A stretch of 9,239 nt of DNA. Origin: Hyphomicrobiales bacterium (GTDB taxonomy: Bacteria > Pseudomonadota > Alphaproteobacteria > Rhizobiales > Aestuariivirgaceae). Below the pieces are notes generated by a model. That model did not search any database. It saw nothing but the letters and a program-made list of their open reading frames with translations, and was not told where the DNA came from. Location: the NCBI GenBank assembly GCA_023266715.1, contig JAHFPK010000025.1:7940-17178 (forward strand). The letters are read 5' to 3'. Each line of letters starts with the position of its first letter. The first letter of the stretch is position 1. Position numbers and translations under genes: made by a program. Positions 1-7,018 of the stretch are shown here, in pieces.

Positions 1-66
1 ATGGCGGCCAATAAAGCCCGAACCGCCTATGATGGTCACAAGTTTTTCTGAATTATCTGAAGTCAC
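1..66 (-). CDS. Partial NAD(P)-binding Rossmann-fold protein (NDUFA9/epimerase-like), 5' end only
   Basis: Reading the minus strand leftward from a GTG at 66-64 gives about 22 residues, ending VTIIGGSGFIGRH at the window edge. GGSGFIGRH is the glycine-rich dinucleotide-binding loop (GxxGxxG) of the extended short-chain dehydrogenase/NAD-dependent epimerase superfamily, placed right at the N-terminus as expected. Alphaproteobacterial 'complex I NDUFA9 subunit family' proteins begin with a very similar motif, which is why that name is suggested; the family assignment is inference from one motif. The start is uncertain: the GTG at 66 has only a weak GGA upstream, an internal GTG lies at 39-37, and the frame stays open further upstream. 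The gene is divergent from the RidA gene, sharing the 67-225 intergenic region. Confidence 0.6.
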   Translation of the reverse strand, partial: MTSDNSEKLVTIIGGSGFIGRH

Positions 67-169
67 GAAGTCATGTCCAATTGTTTCATGGTTCCGGGCC
101 GCTTTTAGCCGTCGCGCGCGCCATTGCAAAGAGGGGCAGTGTCTCAGTGTAACCTCTGGTGACCTGCAC

Positions 170-196
170 CTAGGCGCAAATGGCAATCTGCGCTAG
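170..196. repeat. Interrupted inverted repeat upstream of the RidA gene
   Basis: CTAG(G)CGCA at 170-178 pairs with TGCGCTAG at 189-196: eight base pairs with one bulged G and a 10-base loop. It lies in the divergent intergenic region, just before an AT-rich stretch (TTAAATTTTAA, about 199-209) and the RidA ribosome binding site. It could be an operator or a leader hairpin. No T-run follows, so it is not a terminator. Nothing else is recognisable in 67-225. Confidence 0.3.
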
Positions 197-225
197 CCTT
201 AAATTTTAACGCCGAGGATTTCACC

Positions 226-624
226 ATGCCCAAAACATTCAATCCGCCCGGTATGGCTCCGCCCGCATCGCGCTACAGCCACGGCGCGGAAGTAGGCGCG
301 GGCGCGCGCTGGCTATATATCTCGGGGCAAGTCGGCACGGCGCCGGATGGAACGGTCAGGAAAGGCCTCAAGGCGCAGATGGAACAGGTTTTCGCCAATA
401 TCGGCACCGTGCTGGAAGCCGCAGGCATGACCAAAAAGAACGTCGTCAAGCTGACCGTGTTCGTAACCCAGCCCGGTTCCGAAACCGTGGCGCTTTACCG
501 GACCTTGCGCGATCAATGGTTTGAAGGGCATGCGCCCGCCGCAACCTTTCTCGTTGTTGCCGGCCTCGCCCATCCTGATTTTCTGGTGGAAATCGAAGCT
601 ATTGCCGCTTCTGAAGATCACTAG
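226..624 (+). CDS. RidA/YjgF/YER057c/UK114-family protein lacking the catalytic arginine
   Basis: A 132-residue protein, the normal size for the single-domain Rid family (chorismate-mutase-like fold, usually a trimer). Visible landmarks are the N-terminal YISGQVG segment (31-37), the central helix QVFANIGTVLEAAG (54-67), the strand VVKLTVFV (73-80) and the C-terminal LVEIEAIA (120-127). The start has a good ribosome binding site, GAGGA at 214-218, seven bases before the ATG. Canonical RidA, an enamine/imine deaminase that clears 2-aminoacrylate, carries an arginine after the Pro-Ala of its PARS motif (Arg105 in E. coli). Here the segment reads APAATFLVV, so alanine (106) occupies that position. 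By established family subdivision this points to one of the Rid groups without demonstrated deaminase activity; the true substrate is unknown. It is probably monocistronic, followed by the tRNA gene. Confidence 0.9.
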   Translation: MPKTFNPPGMAPPASRYSHGAEVGAGARWLYISGQVGTAPDGTVRKGLKAQMEQVFANIGTVLEAAGMTKKNVVKLTVFVTQPGSETVALYRTLRDQWFEGHAPAATFLVVAGLAHPDFLVEIEAIAASEDH

Positions 625-638
625 CAATTAGCCTTGCA

Positions 639-667
639 TTGACATTATATCGCGGCTCCCGTTAAGA
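639..667 (+). promoter_or_regulatory. Candidate promoter for tRNA-Leu
   Basis: TTGACA at 639-644 is a perfect -35 hexamer. Seventeen bases downstream is TTAAGA (662-667), a weak -10. The tRNA begins 12 bases after it, a sensible spacing for a stable-RNA promoter. The -10 match is poor, so this is a suggestion only. Confidence 0.4.
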
Positions 668-678
668 GACGCCCCGTT

Positions 679-763
<85 letters not shown>

Positions 764-807
764 CGCTTCGTAAGTGAAGGCTTCGCGTGGCACGGGCCGC
801 GTCAGGC

Positions 808-840
808 AGGCTGGGACCAGGCCAAGCCTTGAGTATTTTA
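808..840 (+). terminator. Possible rho-independent terminator after tRNA-Leu
   Basis: AGGCT (808-812) pairs with AGCCT (825-829), and internal GG/CC pairs may extend the stem past a mismatch. A T-rich tail TGAGTATTTTA (830-840) follows. The stem is short and the T-run interrupted, so support is moderate at best. It lies between the tRNA and rnd, where a tRNA transcript would be expected to end. Confidence 0.35.
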
Positions 841-894
841 CCCCAGTCTTGTAAGCCTCATCACCTATCAAGTACACGAGGTCAAGGCTGCGGA

Positions 895-1506
895 ATGGCG
901 ATTAAACTTTATAAAGGCGACCTGCCAGCGGGTGTGGATTTTGGCACTTCTGTTGCCATTGATACGGAAACGCTGGGGTTGCTCCCGCGCCGCGACAAGT
1001 TGTGTCTAGTGCAGCTTTCCTCCGGTGATGGGAATGCCCAACTGGTGCAAATGGACCGCAGCACCTATGACGCGCCAAACCTCAAGGCGCTTTTGGCCGA
1101 CCCCAAGGTTACCAAAATTTTCCATTTCGCCCGTTTCGATGTGGCGGTGCTCAAACATTATCTCGCAATCGACACCTTTCCGCTTTACTGCACTAAACTG
1201 GCTTCGCGGCTGACACGTACCTATACGGATAGGCATGGATTGAAGGATTTGGTGAAAGAATTGCTCGGTATTGAACTGAACAAGCAACAGCAGAGCTCCG
1301 ATTGGGGAGCCCACATCTTGAGTGATGCCCAGAAGCAATACGCCGCCCAGGACGTGCTTTATCTCCATGAGCTGAAGGCGCGTCTCGACCAGATGTTGGA
1401 ACGCGAAGGCCGCAGTGCACTCGCCAAGGCCTGTTTTGATTTTGTACCCACGCGCGCTGCACTCGATCTGGCGGGGTGGACCGAAGAAGATGTCTTCGCA
1501 CACTGA
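895..1506 (+). CDS. rnd: Ribonuclease D-type 3'-5' exonuclease (DEDDy, single catalytic domain)
   Basis: A 203-residue DEDDy-family 3'-5' exonuclease. All three Exo motifs are visible: Exo I AIDTET (Asp23, Glu25), Exo II HFARFDVAVL (Asp82) and Exo III QYAAQD (Tyr149 and Asp153, the YxxxD signature). These four acidic residues bind the two catalytic metal ions. E. coli RNase D adds two HRDC domains after about residue 200. They are absent here, as in the short alphaproteobacterial version, so substrate choice in tRNA 3' maturation or RNA turnover may differ. The frame is open back to a GTG at 787, but the ATG at 895 fits the family start (MAIKLYKGDLP) and has AAGG at 884-887, seven bases upstream. 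The gene overlaps lptC by 17 bases, implying co-transcription and possibly coupled translation. Confidence 0.9.
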   Translation: MAIKLYKGDLPAGVDFGTSVAIDTETLGLLPRRDKLCLVQLSSGDGNAQLVQMDRSTYDAPNLKALLADPKVTKIFHFARFDVAVLKHYLAIDTFPLYCTKLASRLTRTYTDRHGLKDLVKELLGIELNKQQQSSDWGAHILSDAQKQYAAQDVLYLHELKARLDQMLEREGRSALAKACFDFVPTRAALDLAGWTEEDVFAH

Positions 1507-2146
1507 ACTCCACACCGACAACACGGAAAGATTGTTGCAGGCCGCCAGCCGACGGGCCCGCCTGGCTCCGTATTTGAGCTGGGCTGCGCTTGCCCTTGGC
1601 TTAGGGCTGGTGGTTGCATTTCTCATTCAGGCCGGGTTGATTTCAGCCCTGCTTCCCAAGCCCAAGCCGACCCCTCTGACGGTTGAAATGCCCGAGCAGA
1701 TTGCCGGCTCATTTTTTCGCATTGCGGGATTCGATCATGAAAAACAGCCCTATGAAATAACCTCCAAAAAAGGCTATCAAGACAAGGAAACAGCGAATTT
1801 GGCCCATCTCGAAGATCTGGCCGGCACGTTTCGGCGGGCTTCCGGTCAATCCTATGAGGTGTTTTCGAATACCGGCCTCTATGATTCAAAGGCCAAGGAA
1901 ATGGATTTGGAAGGAAATGTGAGAATTGTGGAAGTGGGCCGGTTCACCGCGGTCATGGAAAAAGCCCATATCGTGATGGAAAAGAAGAATCTCGTGTCCA
2001 ATGTGCCCGTTGTGGTTGAAATGGGTTCGGGGACCATAAAGGCAAACGGCATGCAAATAAGTAATGACGGGAAAAACATTTTGTTCCTGAATGGTGTAAA
2101 AGCCCGATTCACCGATATAGAAACTAAGGGAGATACTACCCCATGA
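1490..2146 (+). CDS. lptC: LPS export ABC transporter periplasmic protein LptC
   Basis: A 218-residue bitopic inner-membrane protein. It has a basic N-terminal tail (RRARLAP, 21-27), one hydrophobic transmembrane helix at about 29-50 (YLSWAALALGLGLVVAFLIQ), and a periplasmic beta-jellyroll region from about 65 on. LptC takes lipopolysaccharide from the LptBFG ATPase and passes it to LptA. LptC is poorly conserved, so the name rests on the single TM anchor, strand repeats such as EMDLEGNVRIVE, the length, and the position immediately before lptA and lptB. The ATG lies inside the end of rnd (17-base overlap) with GAAGAAG just upstream; no other methionine precedes the TM helix. Its TGA overlaps the lptA ATG (ATGA). 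Confidence 0.9.
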   Translation: MSSHTELHTDNTERLLQAASRRARLAPYLSWAALALGLGLVVAFLIQAGLISALLPKPKPTPLTVEMPEQIAGSFFRIAGFDHEKQPYEITSKKGYQDKETANLAHLEDLAGTFRRASGQSYEVFSNTGLYDSKAKEMDLEGNVRIVEVGRFTAVMEKAHIVMEKKNLVSNVPVVVEMGSGTIKANGMQISNDGKNILFLNGVKARFTDIETKGDTTP

Positions 2147-2622
2147 TTCGGAAGTTGATGGTTTCGGCCTTCGTTATTGGCCTCATGGCTGTGCCGCTGC
2201 GCGGCGCCGAAAAAAAACCGCCCTCGCCCGTTGAGGTTGAAGCCAATGAAATGGAAATCATTGACGCGGACAGGCAGGCCATATTCAGGGGTAAGGTCGA
2301 TGCGGTACGCGACAACCAGCACATCAGAAGCGATATCATGACGGTCTTTTATTCTGATGTTAAACAGGCTGATGGCACCAGCAAATCGCAGGTCAGCAAG
2401 CTCGATGCCACCGGCAATGTAACCGTCACCACCGAAAAACAGGTTATTACCGGCGAATGGGCGAAGATGGATGTCCAGGCAAATACCCTGATTGTCGGTG
2501 GCAAGGTGAAGCTTATGGACGGCAAAACCACCCTTCAAGGCGAAAAGCTCAATGTTGACCTTGACACGAATCGAACGCTCATGACCGGTGGCCGCGTTAA
2601 GGGCAGTTTTGTTCCGAAATAA
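2143..2622 (+). CDS. lptA: LPS transport periplasmic protein LptA (OstA-like)
   Basis: A 159-residue secreted protein with an N-terminal signal peptide: MIRK, a hydrophobic core, and probable cleavage after Ala22 (LRGA/EKK). The mature part is an OstA-like beta-jellyroll whose repeats are visible: VEVEANEMEIIDADRQAIFRG (about 30-50), LDATGNVTVTTEKQVITGEWA in the middle and KVKLMDGKTTLQGEKLNVDL near the end. LptA oligomers bridge the periplasm, carrying lipopolysaccharide from LptC to LptD. The start codon overlaps the lptC stop by four bases (ATGA), typical of translational coupling. The next gene, lptB, follows after about 40 bases. Length is close to that of short LptA proteins. Confidence 0.93.
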   Translation: MIRKLMVSAFVIGLMAVPLRGAEKKPPSPVEVEANEMEIIDADRQAIFRGKVDAVRDNQHIRSDIMTVFYSDVKQADGTSKSQVSKLDATGNVTVTTEKQVITGEWAKMDVQANTLIVGGKVKLMDGKTTLQGEKLNVDLDTNRTLMTGGRVKGSFVPK

Positions 2623-2662
2623 TGGGCTTCATTTAAAATTAACAAAAATAGGCGGTAATCAG

Positions 2663-3517
2663 TTGACGCAGAACGGTGAAGTTAGACGTATTCCGCGTCC
2701 GGGAATGGCGATAAATGCGCCACTTCGGACAAAGAACACGCGCTCCACGGGCCAAATGCCCAAGGCGCGCGCGAGACCTCTAGGCCAGCCTGCGCGCGAA
2801 GGGATTGTCGCCTATATGCTCGCCAAGAGCTATAAGCGCAGGCCCGTTGTGCGCGGCGTGACTCTCACCCTGAAGCGTGGTGAAGCCGTAGGTCTTCTCG
2901 GACCCAATGGCGCTGGCAAGACGACGGTTTTCTATATGATTACCGGCCTGATTGCCGCCGACCAGGGCACGATCAGTCTTGACGGGACAGATATAACCCA
3001 TCTGCCGATGTACCAGCGCGCAAGGCTGGGAATCGGCTACCTGCCCCAGGAAAGCTCGATCTTCCGCGGACTTACGGTTGAAGACAATATTCGCGCTGTA
3101 CTTGAGCTCGTCGAGCCCGGGAAATCCAGCCGCGAGCGTGCGTTGCGTGAGTTGCTTGATGAGTTCTCGATCACCCATATCCGGCATTCGCCGGCTGTTG
3201 CACTCTCTGGCGGAGAGCGTCGCCGCGTGGAAATCGCCCGCGCCCTTGCCGCCAATCCCAAATTCATGCTCCTCGACGAACCCTTCGCAGGAATTGACCC
3301 GATTGCGATCGGTGATATTCGCCAAATGGTGCGACAGCTCACCGCTCGGGGAATCGGGGTGCTTATTACGGATCACAACGTTCGAGAAACCCTCGAACTC
3401 ATCGACCGGGCGCTCATCATCCATGAGGGTAAAGTCCTGACCGAGGGCACCCCCAATGAAATTGTTAACAATCCCGAGGTGCGCCGCTATTATCTCGGCG
3501 AAGGGTTCTCGCTCTAG
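2663..3517 (+). CDS. lptB: LPS export ABC transporter ATP-binding protein LptB
   Basis: The cytoplasmic ATPase that powers lipopolysaccharide extraction by LptBFG. All ABC motifs are present (numbered from TTG 2663, 284 residues): Walker A GPNGAGKTT (80-88), Q-loop YLPQ (Gln129), signature LSGGE (181-185), Walker B FMLLDE (201-206) and switch His238 in ITDHN. The C-terminal YYLGEGFSL is characteristic of LptB. The core begins near residue 52, so there is a basic N-terminal extension of about 50 residues, as in other rhizobial-type LptB. The start is debatable. TTG 2663 has a strong AGGCGG seven bases upstream; ATG 2705 (270 residues) has no well-spaced site. The frame is open back into lptA (GTG 2588). 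It is followed by rpoN after 15 bases. Confidence 0.93.
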   Translation: MTQNGEVRRIPRPGMAINAPLRTKNTRSTGQMPKARARPLGQPAREGIVAYMLAKSYKRRPVVRGVTLTLKRGEAVGLLGPNGAGKTTVFYMITGLIAADQGTISLDGTDITHLPMYQRARLGIGYLPQESSIFRGLTVEDNIRAVLELVEPGKSSRERALRELLDEFSITHIRHSPAVALSGGERRRVEIARALAANPKFMLLDEPFAGIDPIAIGDIRQMVRQLTARGIGVLITDHNVRETLELIDRALIIHEGKVLTEGTPNEIVNNPEVRRYYLGEGFSL

Positions 3518-3532
3518 GATTGGTGGCTAATC

Positions 3533-5050
3533 ATGGCATTGATGCAGCGAATGGATTTGCGGCAGGGCCAGTCTCTGGTCATGACGCCGCAATTGCAGCA
3601 GGCCATCAAGCTGCTGCAAATGTCCAATTTGGAATTGCAGGCCTATGTCGAAGGCGAGCTGGAACGCAACCCGCTGCTTGAGCGCGATGAACGTACCGAC
3701 GTTCAAAAATCCGAGCCTTCGAATGAACGCGCTGGCGACACGGATACGGTCACAGTTCTGAGTGCCAATGAATCCCAGGAAGACCGGATGCGTACCCTCG
3801 ATACGGATCTTGAAAATGTTTACACCCATGAGGCGCGCGCCGATGCAAGCAGCCGTGAAAGCGCTGGCCCCACTGAGTCCGGCTGGGCCTCCCTGCGGCC
3901 AACGGGTGGTATTTCACTCGACAGTGATGAATATGATTTCAGCGCATCCCTCAGTAAAGCGCAGACCTTAGCCGAACATCTTACCGGCCAGCTCAATCTC
4001 AATATTGCAGATGCTTCTGATCGAATCATAGGTCAAAATCTCATTGGCATGGTGGATGAGAGAGGCTACCTTGAGGGTGATCCCATCGAAATTGCAAACC
4101 AACTGGGCACGAGCAAGAACCACGTGTTGCGGGTGCTTGAGATTCTCAAAACTTTTGACCCCACAGGTGTCTTTGCTGCCGATTTGAAGGAATGCCTTGC
4201 CTTGCAGCTACGCGAACGTGATCGCTTGGATCCTGCCATGGAGTTGCTTATTGCCAACTTGAATCTCGTCGGGAAGCGGGATTTCAACGCTCTCAAGACA
4301 CTTTGTAAAGTGGACCTTGAAGATATCAAGGAAATGATTGCTGAGCTCAAAGATCTCAATTTCAAGCCGGGTAGTGCTTTTGGATCCGAGCCGGTTCAGC
4401 CCGTCGTGCCAGATGTCTATGTCCGTGCCGCGCAGGATGGATCGTGGCTGGTGGAGCTCAACAATGACACTCTGCCGAGGGTGCTTTTCAACAACCAGTA
4501 TTTGAGCAAGGTCTCGCGAACCACGTCTCGCGAAGAAGACAGGAACTATCTCAACGAATGCCAGACGAATGCCACATGGCTCATCAAGAGTCTGGATCAA
4601 CGGGCAAAGACCATCCTGAAAGTGGCGCGCGAAATTGTGCGCCAGCAGGATGCGTTTCTTGTTTTGGGCGTGCAGCATCTGCGCCCCATCAATCTCAAGA
4701 CCGTGGCCGAGGCCATTGAGATGCATGAGTCGACGGTGAGCCGAGTGACGTCAAATAAATATATGGCAACCCCGCGCGGCACCTATGAACTGAAATATTT
4801 TTTCACAACTGCCATCGCCTCTTCAACTGCAGGCGGTGTCAGTCGCTCGGCCGAATCCGTGCGACAGCGCATCAAGGACATGGTCGCCGCTGAAGCCCCC
4901 AAGAGCATCCTGTCGGACGATACAATTGTGGAAAATCTCAAGGCCGAAGGCATTGAAATTGCCCGCAGAACTGTGGCTAAATACAGAGAATCATTAAACA
5001 TTCCATCATCGATTCAGCGCCGCAGGATAGCCCAGTCGGATGCCCGCTAG
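3533..5050 (+). CDS. rpoN: RNA polymerase sigma-54 factor RpoN
   Basis: A 505-residue sigma-54, normal length. Region I is the glutamine/leucine-rich start, with QGQSLVMTPQLQQAIKLLQM at about 11-30, which contacts activators and holds the complex closed. An acidic, variable Region II follows (about 50-115), then the core-binding domain (about 130-320). The helix-turn-helix lies near 386-410 (TVAEAIEMHESTVSRVT). The RpoN box ARRTVAKYRE at 477-486 recognises the -24 element. Transcription of its targets needs AAA+ activators, typically for nitrogen metabolism, motility or carbon transport. The ATG at 3533 has GGTGG six bases upstream; a second ATG at 3542 is possible. The 15-base gap after lptB suggests co-transcription with the lpt genes. 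Confidence 0.97.
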   Translation: MALMQRMDLRQGQSLVMTPQLQQAIKLLQMSNLELQAYVEGELERNPLLERDERTDVQKSEPSNERAGDTDTVTVLSANESQEDRMRTLDTDLENVYTHEARADASSRESAGPTESGWASLRPTGGISLDSDEYDFSASLSKAQTLAEHLTGQLNLNIADASDRIIGQNLIGMVDERGYLEGDPIEIANQLGTSKNHVLRVLEILKTFDPTGVFAADLKECLALQLRERDRLDPAMELLIANLNLVGKRDFNALKTLCKVDLEDIKEMIAELKDLNFKPGSAFGSEPVQPVVPDVYVRAAQDGSWLVELNNDTLPRVLFNNQYLSKVSRTTSREEDRNYLNECQTNATWLIKSLDQRAKTILKVAREIVRQQDAFLVLGVQHLRPINLKTVAEAIEMHESTVSRVTSNKYMATPRGTYELKYFFTTAIASSTAGGVSRSAESVRQRIKDMVAAEAPKSILSDDTIVENLKAEGIEIARRTVAKYRESLNIPSSIQRRRIAQSDAR

Positions 5051-5233
5051 AGCGGTTGACTTGGGCCCGTCACGCCGCTAGGTTCCGCCCGTTTTGATGG
5101 TCGACCGGTCGTTGTGATGTGTAACAGGACCGGCCTCAATTTCCAGAAGGAACATTTTTCAAAATAGTTGACGTTAGCATTTCGCGCGCCCATGTCTTAT
5201 AAGAAGGGATGGCGGAGAAGGATTTTCGCAGCC
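5051..5233 (+). promoter_or_regulatory. rpoN-hpf intergenic region with possible promoter and short palindromes
   Basis: This 183-base gap breaks the otherwise tight block, so hpf-ptsN probably have their own promoter here. Weak candidates are TTGACT (5056-5061), 17 bases before TAGGTT (5079-5084), and TTGACG (5168-5173), whose best -10 TTATAA (5197-5202) is too far away (23 bases). CGACCGGTCG (5102-5111) is a perfect 10-base palindrome, and its CCGGTC (5105-5110) also pairs with GACCGG (5128-5133). No sigma-54 -24/-12 site was seen. A purine-rich GGAGAAGGA (5214-5222) precedes the hpf start. Confidence 0.3.
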
Positions 5234-5806
5234 ATGCAGATTAAGGTCACCGGCAAGAACATCGACATCGGTGAGGCTCTCAGGAGCCATGTAGATGAGC
5301 GCCTGCAACAATTCCGGCAGAAATATTTTGAAGGCACGGTGCACGCTCACGTAACTGTCGAAAAACAACGCTCCAGTTTCCAGACGGATTGCAGTTTGCA
5401 TTTGGCTACAGGCCTCGTATTGCAATCCCATGGCGCGGCAGCAGAGGCCTTCCAAAGTTTTGATGCCGCGGCCCTGCATCTTGAAAAGCAATTGAAGCGC
5501 TACAAGCAGCGCTTGAAAGACCATCACAAGGAGCGCCGCGAACCGGTGCCCCAGTCCGAAGCCGCAAGCTATGTTATTCGGGCGGGCGGTGATGAAGGCG
5601 ACGAACCCCATGATCTCAATCCGGTGGTTATTGCCGAATCATTGACCACTGTGCCGGAGTTGTCTGTTGGAGAGGCCGTGATGCAGCTTGAAATTTCCAG
5701 TGTGCCCTTCGTGCTTTTCAGAAATAGCAAGGGTGGCCAGACTAACGTTGTCTATCGGCGGAGCGACGGCAACATCGGCTGGGTTGATCCCAGGCCTGTC
5801 GCGTAA
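5234..5806 (+). CDS. hpf: Ribosome hibernation promoting factor, long form (HPF)
   Basis: A 190-residue long-form HPF. The N-terminal sigma-54-modulation/S30EA domain (about 1-98: MQIKVTGKNIDIGEAL, VHAHVTVEK, and the basic stretch KRYKQRLKDHHKERR at 88-102) binds the 30S decoding region. A charged linker (about 103-128) leads to the C-terminal dimerisation domain (about 130-186: EAVMQLEISSVPFVLFRN, VVYRRSDGNIGWVDP). Long HPF joins two ribosomes into inactive 100S dimers in stationary phase or starvation. The frame extends upstream to TTG 5168, but ATG 5234 matches the usual family start and has GGAGAAGGA 11 bases upstream. Position between rpoN and ptsN is the standard proteobacterial arrangement. 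ptsN follows after 15 bases, so the two are probably co-transcribed. Confidence 0.94.
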   Translation: MQIKVTGKNIDIGEALRSHVDERLQQFRQKYFEGTVHAHVTVEKQRSSFQTDCSLHLATGLVLQSHGAAAEAFQSFDAAALHLEKQLKRYKQRLKDHHKERREPVPQSEAASYVIRAGGDEGDEPHDLNPVVIAESLTTVPELSVGEAVMQLEISSVPFVLFRNSKGGQTNVVYRRSDGNIGWVDPRPVA

Positions 5807-5821
5807 GTAGGACAGCAAAAA

Positions 5822-6292
5822 ATGACAAATCTCGCAGATATTATTGAAGCCCGCGCCGTTTTGCCGAACGTAAAGGCGCAGGGCAAGAAGCAACTCCTCG
5901 CTGACCTTTCGCAGGCCATTGCAAAATTTGTGGGCGTCGATCACCGCATCATTTTTGAAACTCTGCTCACCCGTGAAAAGCTGGGTTCAACCGGAATCGG
6001 CCAAGGCATAGCAATCCCCCATGGCAAGATTTCCGCCATCAACCACGTCTGTGGCCTGTTTGCCCGGCTGGGTACGCCAATTGCCTACGACTCGCTCGAT
6101 GGACAACCCGTCGATCTGGTTTTCGTGCTGTTAGCCCCCGACCATGCAGGTGCTGATCATCTGAAAGCCCTGGCCCGGATTTCCCGGTTGCTGCGCGAGA
6201 AAGATACGATTGCCAAGCTGCGCGGCACTGACACGGCCGAGGGGCTCTACGCGATTCTCACCGAACCCTCAGCTGCAGCCTCTGCCGCCTAG
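5822..6292 (+). CDS. ptsN: Nitrogen phosphotransferase EIIA-Ntr (PtsN)
   Basis: A 156-residue PTS EIIA type 2 domain protein of normal length. The phosphorylated histidine is His67 in IGQGIAIPHGK (59-69), the EIIA-Ntr signature. The downstream VDLVFVLLAPDHAGADHLKALARISRLLR block (about 97-125) is also typical. PtsN is the terminal acceptor of the EI-Ntr/NPr phosphorelay. It does not import sugar but regulates partners such as potassium transport, nitrogen and stress responses according to its phosphorylation state. AGGA at 5809-5812 lies nine bases before the ATG. The alanine-rich tail (SAAASAA) is unremarkable. The gene ends only five bases from the convergent DUF1150 gene, so no terminator fits between them. 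Confidence 0.96.
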   Translation: MTNLADIIEARAVLPNVKAQGKKQLLADLSQAIAKFVGVDHRIIFETLLTREKLGSTGIGQGIAIPHGKISAINHVCGLFARLGTPIAYDSLDGQPVDLVFVLLAPDHAGADHLKALARISRLLREKDTIAKLRGTDTAEGLYAILTEPSAAASAA

Positions 6293-6297
6293 GCTAC

Positions 6298-6561
6298 TCA
6301 ATGCAAGCTGATTGGAATCAGTTCGTGTTCAACGGCGCTGCCCACTGCCGCTTCATGGCTTCCCGAAATCGAAATCGGTGAACCATTGGCATTGAAGAGG
6401 CAAAAGAGCTTGGCATCGGGTGCAATCTGCGCCTGCGGGCCAACCATGCGGATCACATCGCGGCCCTCAATTTCTCGAATGTAGGACAGCGCACCATTGC
6501 CGAGCTGTGCGAGCTCTTCCAGGCTCAGCTCCACGGCTTTCTTGTCATTGCTGGTGTTCAT
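6298..6561 (-). CDS. DUF1150 family protein
   Basis: An 87-residue protein matching the alphaproteobacterial DUF1150 family: an acidic N-terminal helix (VELSLEELAQLG), then GALSYIREIEGRDV, a middle AQIAPDAKLFCLFNANGSPI, and the C-terminal SHEAAVGSAVEHELIPISLH. The function is not established. The pattern of short strands ending in 'G-x-P-I' followed by a helix suggests a small globular cytoplasmic protein; no signal peptide or membrane segment is seen. It starts four bases after the hsp20 stop, and its strong AAGGAG (minus strand, 6574-6569) overlaps the end of hsp20. The two are therefore almost certainly one transcript, and a role alongside heat shock is inferred from this alone. It converges on ptsN. 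Confidence 0.88.
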   Translation of the reverse strand: MNTSNDKKAVELSLEELAQLGNGALSYIREIEGRDVIRMVGPQAQIAPDAKLFCLFNANGSPISISGSHEAAVGSAVEHELIPISLH

Positions 6562-6565
6562 TGTA

Positions 6566-6988
6566 CTACTCCTTAATCTCTATATGCCGGATAATGCTAC
6601 TTGGTTCCGGTCTCCTTAAGTTAATAATTAAAAGGCCATTTACAAGGGTGGCATCGATCACATCCATGCCATCGGCCAGCACGAAGGCCCGCTGGAATTG
6701 GCGTCCAGCAATACCCCGGTGCAGGTAATCATGAGCCTCTTCACCCTTCGCCCGGCCCCTGATATTTAATTGATTATCTTCGATGGTAATTTCAAGATCA
6801 CGGCGCTGGAAACCGGCGACCGCGATGGTGATGCGCAAAACCTCGCCGCCGCAATCAGCCTGGGGCAACCTTTCGATATTGTAGGGAGGATAGCCTTCAC
6901 CGGAGGTCTTAAGCGCCCGCTCGAGAAGGCGGTCCAGATCATCAAACCCCAGCAAAAGGGGCGACGAGAACATTGAAATTCTGCTCAT
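6566..6988 (-). CDS. Hsp20/alpha-crystallin small heat-shock protein (IbpA/HspH type)
   Basis: A 140-residue ATP-independent holdase chaperone. A short N-terminal arm (SPLLLGFDDLDRLLERALK, 9-27) is typical of the IbpA / rhizobial class A proteins. The alpha-crystallin domain spans about 35-128, with PPYNIER (34-40), the conserved IAGRQFQRAFVLADGMDV (93-110) and ATLVNGLLIINLRR (113-126). The C-terminal tail carries the I-x-I oligomerisation motif IEI (136-138). It binds unfolding proteins and hands them to DnaK/ClpB. The ATG at 6988 has AAGGG about ten bases upstream; a GTG at 7018 in frame would add ten residues but starts next to the big inverted repeat. It is co-transcribed with the DUF1150 gene. 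A sigma-32-like promoter candidate lies about 120-150 bases upstream. Confidence 0.95.
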   Translation of the reverse strand: MSRISMFSSPLLLGFDDLDRLLERALKTSGEGYPPYNIERLPQADCGGEVLRITIAVAGFQRRDLEITIEDNQLNIRGRAKGEEAHDYLHRGIAGRQFQRAFVLADGMDVIDATLVNGLLIINLRRPEPSSIIRHIEIKE

Positions 6989-7018
6989 TTGACTAGTGCC
7001 CTTATGTAAGCGGCCCAC

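Noticed and set aside
787..894. Longer N-terminus for ribonuclease D from GTG 787
   Set aside because: The added residues overlap the likely tRNA terminator, do not resemble the family, and the ATG at 895 has a usable ribosome binding site.
5105..5133. CCGGTC/GACCGG as an rpoN terminator
   Set aside because: Only six base pairs with a 17-base loop and no adjoining T-run.
5168..5233. Longer N-terminus for HPF from TTG 5168 or ATG 5192
   Set aside because: The family begins at the equivalent of MQIKVTGKNI, and a purine-rich ribosome binding site lies between these upstream starts and ATG 5234.
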